DNA of 64,000 bases from contig CM023538.1 of NCBI GenBank assembly GCA_013350335.1, positions 60,563,080-60,627,079 of the forward strand. The letters run 5' to 3'. Every line of letters begins with the position of its first letter. The stretch's first letter is position 1. Of the stretch, positions 23,390 to 34,706 are shown piece by piece. This DNA is from Chimonanthus salicifolius (taxonomy: Eukaryota > Streptophyta > Magnoliopsida > Laurales > Calycanthaceae). Made by a program: the position numbers and the translations under genes. The notes under the pieces were generated by a model. That model had not been told where the DNA came from. It saw only the letters and a list, made by a program, of their open reading frames with translations, and ran no database searches.

Positions 23390-24250
23390 CTTCTCTAAAA
23401 AATTTCTGTGATCAACATCTCCTCCTAGTACTTTTTAATATGTAACGTCTTAAGTCTATAAAGTGAGGTTGTACTTGATCTTCTATTAACACGAGTAAAC
23501 CATTACAAATGAGTTTCTCTCAATTTATTTGAGTTATTTCTAAAATATTCGTCATTTCTTCATCACCAACACTTTAATCTGTTTAAATAAAGGAAAACTC
23601 TTAAACCACACAAAACTCAAAAGACTCTATTAAATTTTGCTCACATTTCTTATATCTTATTAATTATGTTTAAGTCGAAACATCTCCTCTTAAAAGAATT
23701 ATGAAAAATTTGAGTGCATGATAGATAATAAATGTGAGCTTCGTATTCTAGGCCTTGATGTTATTTTTAAAACATGGAAAATAAAACCTCCATAATTCTT
23801 TGATCTAGTTCCACTGTAAATATGTACAGAGATAGTTTAGGTATTTTAAATCTTATTTTTGTTTTTAAAATTCAAAAACTCATCAAATTGGAGAACTAGG
23901 TTGGTAATTAAGTAATTACATCTTAATTTTATTTTCTAAGTTAGATTAAGATTATTTATAATTTTTAGATTAAATCCACCATCTTAATTGAAATTTGATG
24001 AATTTTATATTTTCCATGAAAATTAGATCTCTTGAATGGTTTATTTCTAATTTTAAAAGAAAATGTCATCAGCAAACATGCATGTATTGTTGTTTTAAGA
24101 TTGTGCACTTGAGACTTGTGGGTTCAACTCGAATGGAATATATGAGACCTTTTAGTACTATGAATTTGTGACAAGCATGGAATGTTTTCCTTCCACTATG
24201 CATGCAAAAATTAAATGGGGCCATGTTTTCACGTCCCACATGTGATGACT
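23390..24250. other. Noncoding gene-block flank
   Basis: The stretch 23570-23690 matches 10065-10180 and 29520-29640; 24080-24240 matches 6795-6970. No gene is seen. Confidence 0.6.
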
Positions 24251-24632
24251 CAGGGATTAAAATCTCAGATTTCGAATATCTCGGCCAATATATCCGATAT
24301 CAGTCGAGATCTCTCTCCTTTTTTTCTTTTAAAAAAATATCAATATTTTTTATATTTTAATTTTTTTAATTAAAAAAAAATGTTAGGTGGCCCGATTTTG
24401 AAAGAAAAGAAATTGAAATTGAAATTTTGGCCGATATAGGTGAATATCGGCCTGAGCCACGATTGATATCTCATTTAAAAAAAAAATTTCAATAAAATCG
24501 AATATTGGCCGATATATATCGGTGATATCTCGGCCATATTGGCCAATATGCCTATGGTACAGCTGATACTTAACGTATCGGCCGACATATCTTGGCCGAT
24601 ACGATACATATCGGTCGAGATTTCTTCCTCTG
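24251..24632. mobile_element. hAT-type MITE, ATCGGCCGAT family
   Basis: Starts CAGGGATTAAAATCTCAG and ends GAGATTTCTTCCTCTG. It interrupts sequence that is continuous in copies A and C (near 6972 and 57050), which places the insertion. The flanks TGATGACT and TATAACT fit a decayed target duplication. ATCGGCC motifs lie toward both ends. Confidence 0.8.
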
Positions 24633-25755
24633 TATAACTGCAAGACTATATAAAAATGTTTTGTGAAATTGAGATGAGAAAACTTGATTATACACTTTCA
24701 TTTGAAGTAGGGAATTTATTTGATTTAGAAGGGAGAAAAGTAGAAAACACATTTTGTGAAAATAGTACGTTGTTGTAGCTTGATTGAATCAAACGCCAAT
24801 TACTTAGAGAGACCATATTCGTGATTCCTTTCATCTGATTTTAAAAGTATATAACGGTTATTATATATTTTTCGGCTGTTAATTTATGAAGTCCAAATTT
24901 TATATATGATTTCTTCGGTGACATATTGTAAAAGATTTCCTAGTTTTCTTTAATTGAGCAAAAATTTATTTCACCAGATTCAGATTTTGGAAATCTTTTA
25001 GAAGACATGGAATAGAGTGAAATTCTCATTTTACCTCTATTCGGTGTACCGTTCATCAAGTACCAGTAAACTGATAACACATCGGTTTGCATGTATATCT
25101 TCTTTATATCGGTATACCCCATCACTCTATGTATTAATCGGATTGTCTTGACAAAAGATGAAAAAACATACCCCATCCAAAGCATCCACTGCACTTAAAG
25201 TTGTTGTAAGATTTTTAACCTTTTTAACATAAAAAGAACGCAAGAATAAGTTTTTTCATGCGTAGCCAGTTTACTCTGTCACTATAAACAATTATTGAGA
25301 GTTTAAGAAAAAGAAAGTATCTATTCTATTTAGATTTTTTCCTTCGGATGTTGAAAATATATAGCAAAAAAATTTGTAGGGAAATGATTTGTGCATCTTG
25401 ATTTTTACACCACGGTACACCCAATGTAGTGTCTTTTCCTTATTTTCTCATTTTGCCTGAACGACTCTACACTTTCTAATTTATATGATTGAAATTTATT
25501 TTTATTAGATTTTTACCTTTTCGTCTTAATAACTGGCTGGAAAAAATTAATATATATATATAGGAGAGATGGTTTCACACATGGCAGTATGCATTTTTTA
25601 ATGCAATCAATAAAAAATTGTTGAAATTTTAATTAATAATTATTTTTATTAGTTCAATCAGATTAGTGATAAGAAACTTTTTAAACTAAAAAAAAGTCGT
25701 CTGTCGTTAGAAAATTATGACCCTCAAAAGTGTTGCAATAGGAAAAACTTTCAAG
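24633..25755. other. Noncoding gene-block flank
   Basis: The stretch 24640-24930 matches 6998-7290. The stretch 24940-25200 is not in blocks A-C; its minus-strand frame of 84 codons has no recognisable motif. The stretch 25400-25560 resembles 7320-7530. No gene supported. Confidence 0.55.
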
Positions 25756-25904
25756 TAGGGGTAATAATCTCAGCTGATATGAAACTATCTTTATTGGTCG
25801 ATATGGGCGATATTTATTTCAATATCGGCTGATTTAGGTGATTCTTTTTTTTAAAAAAAAAGTAGGAGAGAAAGGTATCAACCAATAATGAGATTTTGAC
25901 CCGG
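25756..25904. mobile_element. hAT-type MITE, ATCGGCCGAT family, about 149 bp, degenerate
   Basis: Ends TAGGGGTAATAATCTCAGC and the inverse of AATGAGATTTTGACCCGG, with ATATCGGCTGAT inside. The target duplication is unclear (CTTTCAAG versus GAGTTTTA), so the edges may be off by a few bases. Confidence 0.65.
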
Positions 25905-25924
25905 GAGTTTTAACAATTCAATCC

Positions 25925-26340
25925 CTAGGGTGAAGATATCGGCCGATACGTATAATACTGTTTTTCAGAGCCTTATCATATCGGCCGATACGTATTGTAT
26001 CGGCCGTACGCAATAGTTCTTGGCCTATAAGGCCGGTATATCGGCGAGATATATCGGTCCAATATCGGCCGATATTCATAATATCGGCCTTTTAAAAAAA
26101 AAAAATCAAAACGGTGGTAGGCCCGAGTTGATATCTCAGCCAATATTTTGAATATTGGCCGATATTATCGTTTTCAATTTTTTTTAAAAAAGAATCAGCT
26201 TTCTTTTAGATTTTTTATTTATTTTTTAATTCAGAAAAAAATAAAATAATAAAAAAATACCGATATTTAAAAAAAAAACACAAAAGAGGAGAGAGAAATT
26301 TATTGGCCGATTTTTGGCCTGGGTGAATTTTTCACCTCTG
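25925..26340. mobile_element. hAT-type MITE, ATCGGCCGAT family
   Basis: Starts CTAGGGTGAAGATATCGG and ends GAATTTTTCACCTCTG. The perfect 8-bp target duplication TTCAATCC lies at 25917-25924 and 26341-26348. Its right part and the flank beyond it are copied at 39120-39300. Confidence 0.92.
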
Positions 26341-27342
26341 TTCAATCCATTCAAGACTTGTCTTTAATTTTTTTAACTGAAGTCATCTAATTATATTTTA
26401 AAATTATTAATAACTTCATTTAATAAGATGATTTATTATAACATATGAGATGCCAATTTCACACTGACCAATCATTAATTTGAAGGCTGCATTATCAAAG
26501 GTTTCATAGATTATTATCAAAGTCATAATTTTCTTTATTTTTCTGAATTTTTGAAAAATAAAAATAAAAATCTGAAAAGAGAAGAGAAAAATTATCAATC
26601 ATATATTAGCCCATATATTAATATCGCCTTTAACCCCTGACGAAGAGATATTATTTTTCATAGAATTTATTCACATTTCTTAAGCTTCCAAGTACATAAT
26701 TTTTTAAAAAATGTTTAAAATGTAATGGAATTGAAAATTAATTAACAAGAAATATTCATGAAATATTGTAGGAAAATCATTTGATACAGATGTGAAGTTG
26801 TGGACCACTTGACATATTATCACTGTGGAATTATGTCATAATAGATGGGACCCTCCGTTATTGTCCTCAAAAGGATACGAATTTGAAGTTACAAACGTAA
26901 AGATGCTTAAAGCTCTCTCCTTATGTTAGTACAACACATGGTTTCCAATTGCATGTATAGTTGCAATCAATGGCCCACTTGGAAAGCTAACAGCTGAACT
27001 TTTCTTTCAATACTATGGTAGAATAACAAAAGATGTTTGGGTCAATGGGAGTCAGGAATAAATTAAGGGAAGAGATTTTTGCACTTATATTTTTTTTATA
27101 GTACACTTATTTAAAAGAAATTTCTATATTTGTCATTTTAAAAAAGAGGAAAATAGAGTGGAAGAGAAAAATATGGGCAAATTTAGAAATTCCTTTTAAA
27201 GAGGTGGATCATGAGAGACCATGGAGCCTATTGAAGCGTTCTTCATTGAGCAACGGTAAATACAATGCATTTGTACTAAGATTGGCCCCTATTACAGTAA
27301 TGGAATAACACTCCTCATTATTTGGTAATTTAAAGGTAATAG
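26341..27342. other. Noncoding stretch duplicated at 39290-40257
   Basis: It matches 39290-40257 closely (GATGGGACCCTCCGTTATTG, CAAAAGATGTTTGGGTCAAT). Another MITE end (ATATCGCCTTTAACCCCTG) is at about 26620-26639. No gene. Confidence 0.75.
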
Positions 27343-27623
27343 TAGGGAAATTAATCTCAGCCGATACGATATGTATCGGTCGTCCTATAGGAATATCGGC
27401 CGATATCGCCGATATTCGATTCTATTTGTTTTTTTTTTTAAAAGAAAAGGAAATATCGACAGTGGGCCCAGGACGATATTTTCAATTTCATTTTTTTTTT
27501 ACTTTCAGAATCGGGACTCCTATTATTTTTAATTTTTTTAAATTAGAAAAAAATAAAATATAAAAAATACCCGATATTTTCCCAAAAAAAAAAAGAGGAG
27601 AGAGAGATCTCAGATTTTATTCC
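27343..27623. mobile_element. hAT-type MITE, ATCGGCCGAT family, edges approximate
   Basis: Starts TAGGGAAATTAATCTCAGCC and ends near ATCTCAGATTTTATTCC, a matching inverted end. It contains GATACGATATGTATCGG and the GAGGAGAGAGAG tract. No clear target duplication. The paralogue is at about 40258-40518. Confidence 0.7.
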
Positions 27624-27688
27624 TTTTTATAACAAAATTTGTGTCACTCTACCGAGTTAGCCTTTTGAGTTGATACCAAATTCTTAAC

Positions 27689-27850
27689 CAGGAGTTCAAA
27701 ATTCAGTGGCGATATCTCGGTTCCATAATATCGGCCTATATTACTCTTTCTTTCTCTCTCTTTTAGGCTAAATTTCAACAAGATGGATCGATCGAGATAT
27801 CTCAGACGTCCAAAATCCAAGATAATGTATCGACCGAATTTTAGTCCCCT
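27689..27850. mobile_element. hAT-type MITE, 162 bp, related to the ATCGGCCGAT family
   Basis: Starts CAGGAGTTCAAAATTCAG and ends CCGAATTTTAGTCCCCT. Flanks TTCTTAAC (27681-27688) and CTCCTAAC (27851-27858). The paralogue at 40584-40746 has CTCTTAAC and CTCCTAAC, one mismatch in eight. Confidence 0.8.
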
Positions 27851-29722
27851 CTCCTAACCTTTCATTCTCACAAAAGTAGCCCTTTTTAATTCCTTAGAAA
27901 CGTTGCATCTCAACATATCATCTTGATTCTTGCTTCCACTGTGGAAAATGGATCACCACATGACTTTTGCGGGTGTGAAATGGTGTCAACGCTGTGGAAA
28001 AAAAGAGAGTAAAACTAAACACGCTACTGAAACAGAACCAAAAATGAGAAAAAAGAAGTTTGAACCATTCTTAAGAGATGGATCTCTTTAATGCTATTTT
28101 GTCCTCTCTTTCATTGCAGTGAACTATTCTTAAGAGATGGACATGTGAGTGGTTCAAACTTCAAAATCAGGTGAGCTGACGACTTGAACCATTCTGTCTA
28201 ACTTCTTTTTCTTCATAGAAACCATGAAGATTAAATTAATGTTATTTTTAATATATTATAAAAAATATTTTAATTAGATTGATAAAACTATATTTTTAAA
28301 ATGATCATTTTAAAATTGTTAGTAGCATGAAAATCAAGAGGAAAAAAATATATCTTTATTGCTTATTAAGTTATATTAAAATATTGTCAGCTAAAAATAT
28401 TTTAATACTTTTACAGAAAAATAAATATAAAAAAGTGTTTAACAAAGAAATGCGTTCCTTTTTAACATACATATACCTGTAAAAATTATAAAAAATCACA
28501 CTTTTCAATCTCATTATTTAAATCATTTATTATATATTTCTGACATACATAAAAATATTTTGTATCAAAAATAAGAAAACAATCTAAATAAATATAATAA
28601 CTTTTTTTCATAGAAGACTATTTTTTAATCTTAGGTGCTCTTCAACCTTTTGAATATCTCATTCGAAGAGAGTGATAAATAGCCTATTGCATTTCAGGAA
28701 GTGAAAAGTGTCCGGTGCAAACTTCATGGACTAATTTTGCTGATTCTTAAGGGGTAGATGTACCACATGTAGAGATTTTAGTAAAATTGTGTGTGAGATT
28801 TCTCACACGTAAATTTAAAAAAAATAAATTAACCTATTACCAAAAGGCAAATTATTGAATCCATTGAGATTGTTTTTTAATTTTTGATACAAAATATTTC
28901 AATGTTTAGAGATTCAATGATCGTCTTTACACGACAACTGTCACTAACACCTACCATCAATTCTTTACTTTTGTCCCTCTGCCCATTTAGTCATTACATC
29001 TCTGTCATTGATCCAACCCACAATAACTGTACCCAATTTAACCAGGTGCGACACTCCAATCTTTCTCAAGTTTTATACACACCCTTATTTCACTGTACTT
29101 TTTTTTTTTATAAAAATTAAAATTTTATCATTATAATTATCATCGAATGCTAAAATCTCCTCTATTTAGGATCCATTTTACAAATTCCTCTTCTCCAATT
29201 AACTCTATCATAATTTATATCATCAGTAAATTTATAATCAATTATGTTATTTATTTCTTCTCTAAAAATTTTCAGTAATCGGCCTCTCTTTTCTGTACCT
29301 TGAATATGTAACGTCTCAAGTCTAGAAATTGAGGTTGTGCTTAATCTTCTATTAACATGACCAAACCATTATAAATGAATTTCTCTTAATTTATTTGAAT
29401 TAATTTTAAAATATTCATAATATATTCATTTCTAATTCTACTTTTTAAAGTTAAACGGCTCCTCCAAAGTAACATACATATTTCTTACGTCTTCAATTTG
29501 TCTATTCATCATTCCTTCGTTACTAAACACTTCATTCTATTTAAATACAGGAAAACTCTTTATTCAGACAAAACTCTAAAGACTATTAAATTTTGCCCAC
29601 ATTTCTTATATCTTATTAATCAAACATCTTCTATTAAAAGAAAATGACAAACCAGAAATGTACACTATAACCCAAGTAGGCATATCAGAAATAACCTCTA
29701 TAATTCAAATGGACGGGTCATC
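27851..29722. other. Noncoding spacer upstream of copy B
   Basis: The stretch 27851-28019 is duplicated at 40747-40919. The stretch 28200-28620 is AT-rich and featureless. A SINE body lies at 28715-28825. The stretch 29075-29640 resembles the gene-block flanks at 9880-10180 and 23100-23690. No gene. Confidence 0.6.
28715..28825 (+). mobile_element. SINE body fragment
   Basis: TTCTTAAGGGGTAGATGTAC, then TTTTAGTAAAATTGTGTGTG and TTTCTCACACGTAAATT match the 3' body of the SINE family at 19225; the tRNA-like head is gone. Confidence 0.5.
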
Positions 29723-29730
29723 TATTTATA
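29723..29730 (+). promoter_or_regulatory. Putative TATA box of copy B
   Basis: TATTTATA lies 71 bases before the ATG at 29801 and is in the same context (TCTATTTATA-TCTGCCGCACTCATA) as in the fourth copy at 40971. Confidence 0.6.
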
Positions 29731-29800
29731 GTCTGCCGCACTCATAATTTTTTTTTGAAATGGTTCATATTACACAGACGAACGAAGCAGAGAGAGAGAG

Positions 29801-30388
29801 ATGGACGAGAGACTCTATGAAGCAGCAATAACTGGGAATGTAAGCTCACTGTCTTCACTGCTGAGTGAAGATCCTAATATTCTTGATCGTGTTTTGGTTG
29901 GTGAGGCTGCTAAAGAGACACCTCTCCACATAGCAGCCCAGTTTGGGCATGTGGATTTTGTGAAAGAAATCTTGAAAGAGAAACCCGAATTTGCTTGCCA
30001 ATTGAACTCTCAAGAACGAAATCCACTGCATCTAGCTTCGGCAGAGGGGCACATACAAGTGGTAAAAGCACTGCTAGAAAAGGATACACATGCATGTTTT
30101 GTTCGTGATCGAGATGGAATGATTCCTCTTCATCTTGCTGCAATCAAAGGCAGAGTAGAGGCCATGAAAGAGTTGGTGATTGCAAAGAAAGTTCCGATAC
30201 TGATCAAGACAGATGGAGGGGAGCCTCTCTTGCACTTGTGTCTGAAACATGATCGAATTGAGGCTATAAAGACGTTGATAGAGATAGCAGGTGGTGATAG
30301 AGAATTCATGAGCTTGAAAGATGGATCCCTTCATATTACACAGACGAACGAAGCAGAGAGAGAGAGAGATGGACGAGAGACTCTATGA
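29801..30388 (+). pseudogene. Upstream ankyrin module of copy B, closed by a frameshift
   Basis: This 195-residue frame starts MDERLYEAAITGN and carries four ankyrin repeats (KETPLHIAAQFGHVDFVKE, RNPLHLASAEGHIQVVKAL, MIPLHLAAIKGRVEAMKEL, EPLLHLCLKHDRIEAIKTL). It ends MSLKDG-SLHITQTNEAERERDGRETL-stop. The tail is the next module's old 5' UTR read out of frame. In copy C the same junction is in frame: C reads GATGAAGATCCC where this copy reads GATGGATCCC, so two bases are missing here. The frame overlaps the start of the next module (ATG 30369). It could be translated as a soluble ankyrin protein without membrane part, or act as an upstream frame that lowers translation of the main one; both are inferences. 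Confidence 0.75.
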
Positions 30389-33300
30389 AGCAGCAATAAC
30401 TGGGAATGTAAGCTCACTGTCTTCACTCCTGAGTAAAGATCCCTTCATTCTTGATCGTGTTTTGGTTGGTGAGGCTGCTAAAGAGACGCCTCTCCACATA
30501 GCAGCCCAGTATGGGCATGCTGATTTTGTGAAAGAGATTTTAAAAAAGAAACCAGAGTTTGTTGGGCAATTGAACTCTCAACAACGAAATCCACTGCATC
30601 TCGCTTCAGCAGAGGGGCACACACAAGTGGTAAAAGCACTGCTAGAAAAGGATACACAGGCATGTTTTGTTCGCGATCGAGATGGAATGATTCCTCTTCA
30701 TCTTGCTGCAATCAAAGGCAGAGTAGAGGCCTTGAAAGAGTTGGTGATTGCAAAGAAAGTTACGATACTGATCAAGACAGATGGAGGGGAGCCTCTCCTG
30801 CACTTGTGCCTGAAACATGATCGATTTGAGGCTACAAAGACGTTGATAGAGATAGCAGGTGATGATAGAGAGTTCATGAGCTTGAAAGATGATGATGATA
30901 ATACCCTACTCCACCTCCTTGCAGCCAAGAGACAGTACAAGGCATGTTTTCATCTACTACTTATTCATCTGAATACTTTCTTTCTATTATTTTATTACTT
31001 TCAATACTTTCTTTCTATTATTTTATTACTTTCAATTTTCTTTTGCATGTTTTGATTTCTAATTTGTCAAAAACTTGTCCTGAATAGTTGTTTCATCACG
31101 TCCCACGTGTTGAAAAAATACAGAAAAATAGTTCAAATATTAGACAAATACAATTTCCTTAGCACTAATTTTTTTTGAATTTACGAGTGAAAAATCGTGG
31201 GAAATCCAGCGTAAAATCTTCCACTGTCCTTAGAGTACACCATGTTAGACAATGGGGGCTTGAACTTGGCACCTCCCGCTTCTTGAGGCGGGAGGTTAAC
31301 CAGTTGAGCTACACCATGTGGAGAAGAAAAAATTGTTTAATATTTTCTTATTCAAATTGTATTTTGAAAATATTTGTTTGTCAATTTTTTTAAGAAAATC
31401 AATGTTAAAAAAGTTATATTAAAGTTTAACTCACATCATTCATTATGCATCATAAAATTTGACGTGGTGTCAGGCTACGAAAATCCAATATTTCAGTTAT
31501 TTGCATCAAAATATTATCTCGTCAAAGTGAGGAGGAAAATCTCTCTCTTTGTCATTAAATTTTATTATCTCAACTTATATCATTTAACATGCATCATAAA
31601 ATTTGACATAGTGTAGAACCATTAAAACCCAACATTTAATTTATTTGCATTGAATCCTTCATTTTTGTTAAAAATGAAGAAAATGTCCTCTCATCACAGC
31701 GAGGAAACTGATGTAGCACACAGGTGGGACCCGAGGCACAACGTGTGAAACACCTTCCCTTGCCCTTCCCTTTCCAAACAAGAGAAAGCAAGTTTCCCTC
31801 CCCTTCAAGCAAGATTCCTGCCCAAGAACCGACCGAATCGTCGGTTCCAGCACTTCTTCGAGAGAAGTAAATTCCATCTTTGATTTCTTTCTTTCTTTTT
31901 TATTCTTGTTTCTATTTTCTATTTTCTTTCTATGTTGTTTGATTTTCGTTTTGATTTTGTTTCTTATTTTGGTTTTTGGGTTTCTTATAAAACCCCCAAT
32001 TAGAGAATGTAATATAGACAGATTTTGATAATGGATTAAATTTGAGTTTGGATTTTACCCTGTTTATCTTCTGTTCTTCTTCTCCTCCTCTGCCTGCAAG
32101 AAGGAGGTTGAGCCTTTCCCAAACCCGAATCGTCGGGACTGTTGTTGTGTTCCCTTGTTAGATCATTTTCCACTGAAGAAACCTTAATTTTTTTTTTTTT
32201 TTCATGTAGAAGGGTATTTTATTTAGTCATTCCAAGTATTTGTGGGCAAAGTTAGGCATATCTGCTTCATATTTTCATGTTGAAGCTCATTACCCTAGAG
32301 TTTGCTTTCTACTTTCTTAGTCCTGAGGGATATGTTTCATTGGAAAACTCCATTTTGTGGTTGATAAGATCGCAACATGGAATGGTTGTATATCTGTCAC
32401 TAGAAATACAAAACAAAGAGTTCCCAGCCAAACACTTGAGGGCTGGAAAATGATCCTTGCCACTCTTTTTCCGGTGAAACATTTTCCTAGCAAAACGGCA
32501 TTTCCTTTTCTGTGGGGTATGAATAAAGAATGTTTTTGAAAACTCATAATTGTTCAATTGCGAACTTGATTGAAAGAATCAACAGTGTTGGCTCTTTCTT
32601 TTCTTTTTACAAAACATCTGAACCACCTGAAATTGTTGTGCAGATCATTAAACTGTTGTTCCCTAATGGGGAAAATGCCAAGGGATTGGATGTAAATACC
32701 ATGAATATAAATGGTTCTACACCCTTAGATGTATTACAAGAGGTACCTGGTAGATGCAATCGGAAAAAAATTGAAATGGTTTTTAGAAGTGTTAAAGCCA
32801 AGCGAGCAAGAGAATTGCCCAAATCGACACGCAATCAAGTCCGAAAGCAGAGCTTGAAGGCATTGGTTGATAAATCAGGCGAATGGACCAACAGAAGTCG
32901 AGATACGCTAATAGTGGTGGCCATACTGATAGCAACGGTGACCTTTCAAGCTATGATAAACCCTCCTGGAGGTGTTTGGCAACAAGATGAGTGTTTCAAT
33001 TTCACATCAAACCCTGATGTTTCCCAACATGTTGATTGTGACAAAGCTTACGACGGTTTTCACAAAGCAGGAAATGCAATTATGCTTGATAAGTTTTTTT
33101 GGAGCTACGTAATGTTCAAAATATCAAACTCTGTAGGCTTTGTCCACTCCATTCTACTAATCTTACTGCTGGTGTGTGGATTCTCTTTCAAAAGTAAGCG
33201 ACTGATGCAGTATTTGATAGTTAGGCTTTGGATCTGTGCCATTTCATTGTTGATTACTTATGGGTGTTCCCTCGCCGCTCTATCCAACAGCTCATGGGTG

Positions 33301-33522
33301 GTCAACATTGGCTTCTTGACCATCCTCTTTCTTGGGTGTGGATTGTCATCAATTCTGCTCGGCATCGCATGTCTTTTTAAGCGTGTCAACAGGTTTCTCA
33401 ACAAGATTGGAATTGTTTATTTGTTTTGGCGGACCATGTTCAAAGTCAAGAAAGGATTGGTTCAAAACAAGATGGCTTCAGGTCCTAGAGAAGATCCTCA
33501 TGACCTTGCAACTCAACTATAG
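30369..33522 (+). CDS. Ankyrin-repeat PGG-domain membrane protein, copy B
   Basis: Model: exon 1 30369-30941 and exon 2 32644-33522, phase 0, 191 + 292 = 483 residues. Exon 1 begins MDERLYEAAITGN and has ankyrin repeats at about residues 39-68, 73-102, 107-135 and 142-170, with a fifth (NTLLHLLAAKRQYK) cut by the GC-AG intron and completed by IIKLLFPNGEN. PPGG falls near residues 298-301 after the first membrane segment (VVAILIATVTFQ). Three further hydrophobic segments follow, then a short charged tail (PREDPHDLATQL). A second in-frame ATG at 30321 (MDPFILHRR) is possible but lies in the former 5' UTR. The only promoter-like sequence is upstream of the frameshifted module at 29801, so this frame may be the second on its transcript. 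Confidence 0.85.
30942..32643 (+). other. Intron of copy B, GC-AG
   Basis: AAG/GCATGT donor and TGTGCAG/ATC acceptor, as in copy A. It is shorter (1.7 kb): the Mutator-like element and flanking DNA present in A and C are missing, with a join near 32139 (CGTCGGGACTGTTGTTGTG). It carries a SINE at 31163 absent from A and C. Confidence 0.7.
31163..31325 (-). mobile_element. tRNA-derived SINE, minus strand
   Basis: Read on the minus strand it has an A-box-like TAGCTCAACTGGTTAACC, and GCCAAGTTCAAGCCCCC as B box, followed by ATTGTCTAACATGGTGTACTC and an A/T-rich end. A and C have different sequence here, so it belongs to block B only or was deleted there. Confidence 0.75.
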
Positions 33523-34320
33523 CTCATGTCTTCATCAGTAGTAATCTTATCATGCTAAATCCCATATTACTCTTCTTTTTAAGGGCTATGTTGATAATTA
33601 GTTGGCTATGTATTTTATGCTATGTATTGTTGTTTTTCAGTTTGTGTAGTTGAGACTTGTGAGTTCAATTTCAATATGGGATTTTATATTTTTAGAATTA
33701 ATTATTTTATTCTCATCCATATTAGATTTTAATTTTTTATTATTTACCTTTTCTTCTTAATAACTGGCTGAGAAATTATTTTGATTGAAATTTAAATATA
33801 AGTAATTGAAATTTCTAAGTACTTTTTTTAATCACAAAAATTATTGTCCTAGCTTTTTTTGACAATTGATTGAATTTTTTTTTACATTGATATCGATAAA
33901 TTCATCTTGTCAGAAATTTGTAACTGAGCTTTTGGACCGAAAAACTTTAGCCGAAACTTTTGAGATCAAAATAATTAAAATTGAAAACAAAATTCAATTT
34001 TGATCTCAGCTACAAATTTTGACCAAGATAAATTTCTTTATTGATGGCAACAAAAAATTTCAATGGACTGTCATGACAAAAAATTCAAAATAAAAAATTG
34101 TCTATTTTTTTTACTAAAAGTTTCAGTAAAGATTTTTCAATCCAAGCCCATTTATAAATTTCAGTCGAGTTGAAAATTAAAATGTTGTTGAAAAGAACGG
34201 CCGATTTAAGAACAAAAACCGAGACAAGGAAAAGAAAATTTGAACAGATATGGATCATAGAAAGAAAAGATCAAAACTGGTGAACAGAAAATCAAATATT
34301 GAAAAGAAAAAAAAATGAGC
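33523..34320. other. 3' flank of copy B, noncoding
   Basis: The stretch 33540-33670 matches the post-stop region of copy A (ATCATGCTAAATCC, TTGATAATTAGTTGGCTATG); then it jumps to sequence matching 7420-8090. No gene. Confidence 0.7.
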
Positions 34321-34706
34321 TTATGCTTTTTATAAGCCCAGATTTTTCGGGTCAAGTCTTTACAAATGGTATCAGAGCCAAGTTCAGCACTCAGACTGTG
34401 TGGGCCTTCCACTAGATTCATTGGGTCGAGCCGAGGACGGCTTTGCGCTTTAGGAGGTGGATTGTAAGACCCTGACCCGGCCTAGACAGCCGAGTCCATG
34501 AAGGTTGATCTAAGTAAAATGCTAAGTGGGAGTGGGAGTGTGGGAAAGAAAGGATCCCACATCGGAAGTAAGGGATTTTCGCATGGAGTTTATAAGTGGC
34601 AGCCCCTCCTCAATCAGCAATACGCGTTTTGAGGCCTACAAGTTGGGCTAGGCCCCAATCCAAACCCGTGCAGGCCCAAAGCGTACAATTTCTTGTTGAG
34701 CTAAGC
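34321..34706 (+). mobile_element. TRIM-like LTR element, 3' LTR truncated
   Basis: Tail of a 5' LTR (to 34365), primer-binding site TGGTATCAGAGCC at 34367-34379 complementary to plant initiator tRNA-Met, a short interior of about 80 bases, then a 3' LTR from 34463 (TGTAAGACCCTGACCCGG) that breaks off near 34706. This is the best preserved primer-binding site of the three copies. Confidence 0.75.

Noticed and set aside
24940..25194. 84-codon minus-strand frame
   Set aside because: No motif, no second copy to test conservation, AT-rich context.
31235..31320. Possible tRNA gene on the minus strand
   Set aside because: A and B boxes are present, but the tRNA fold is incomplete and a SINE body follows; called a SINE.
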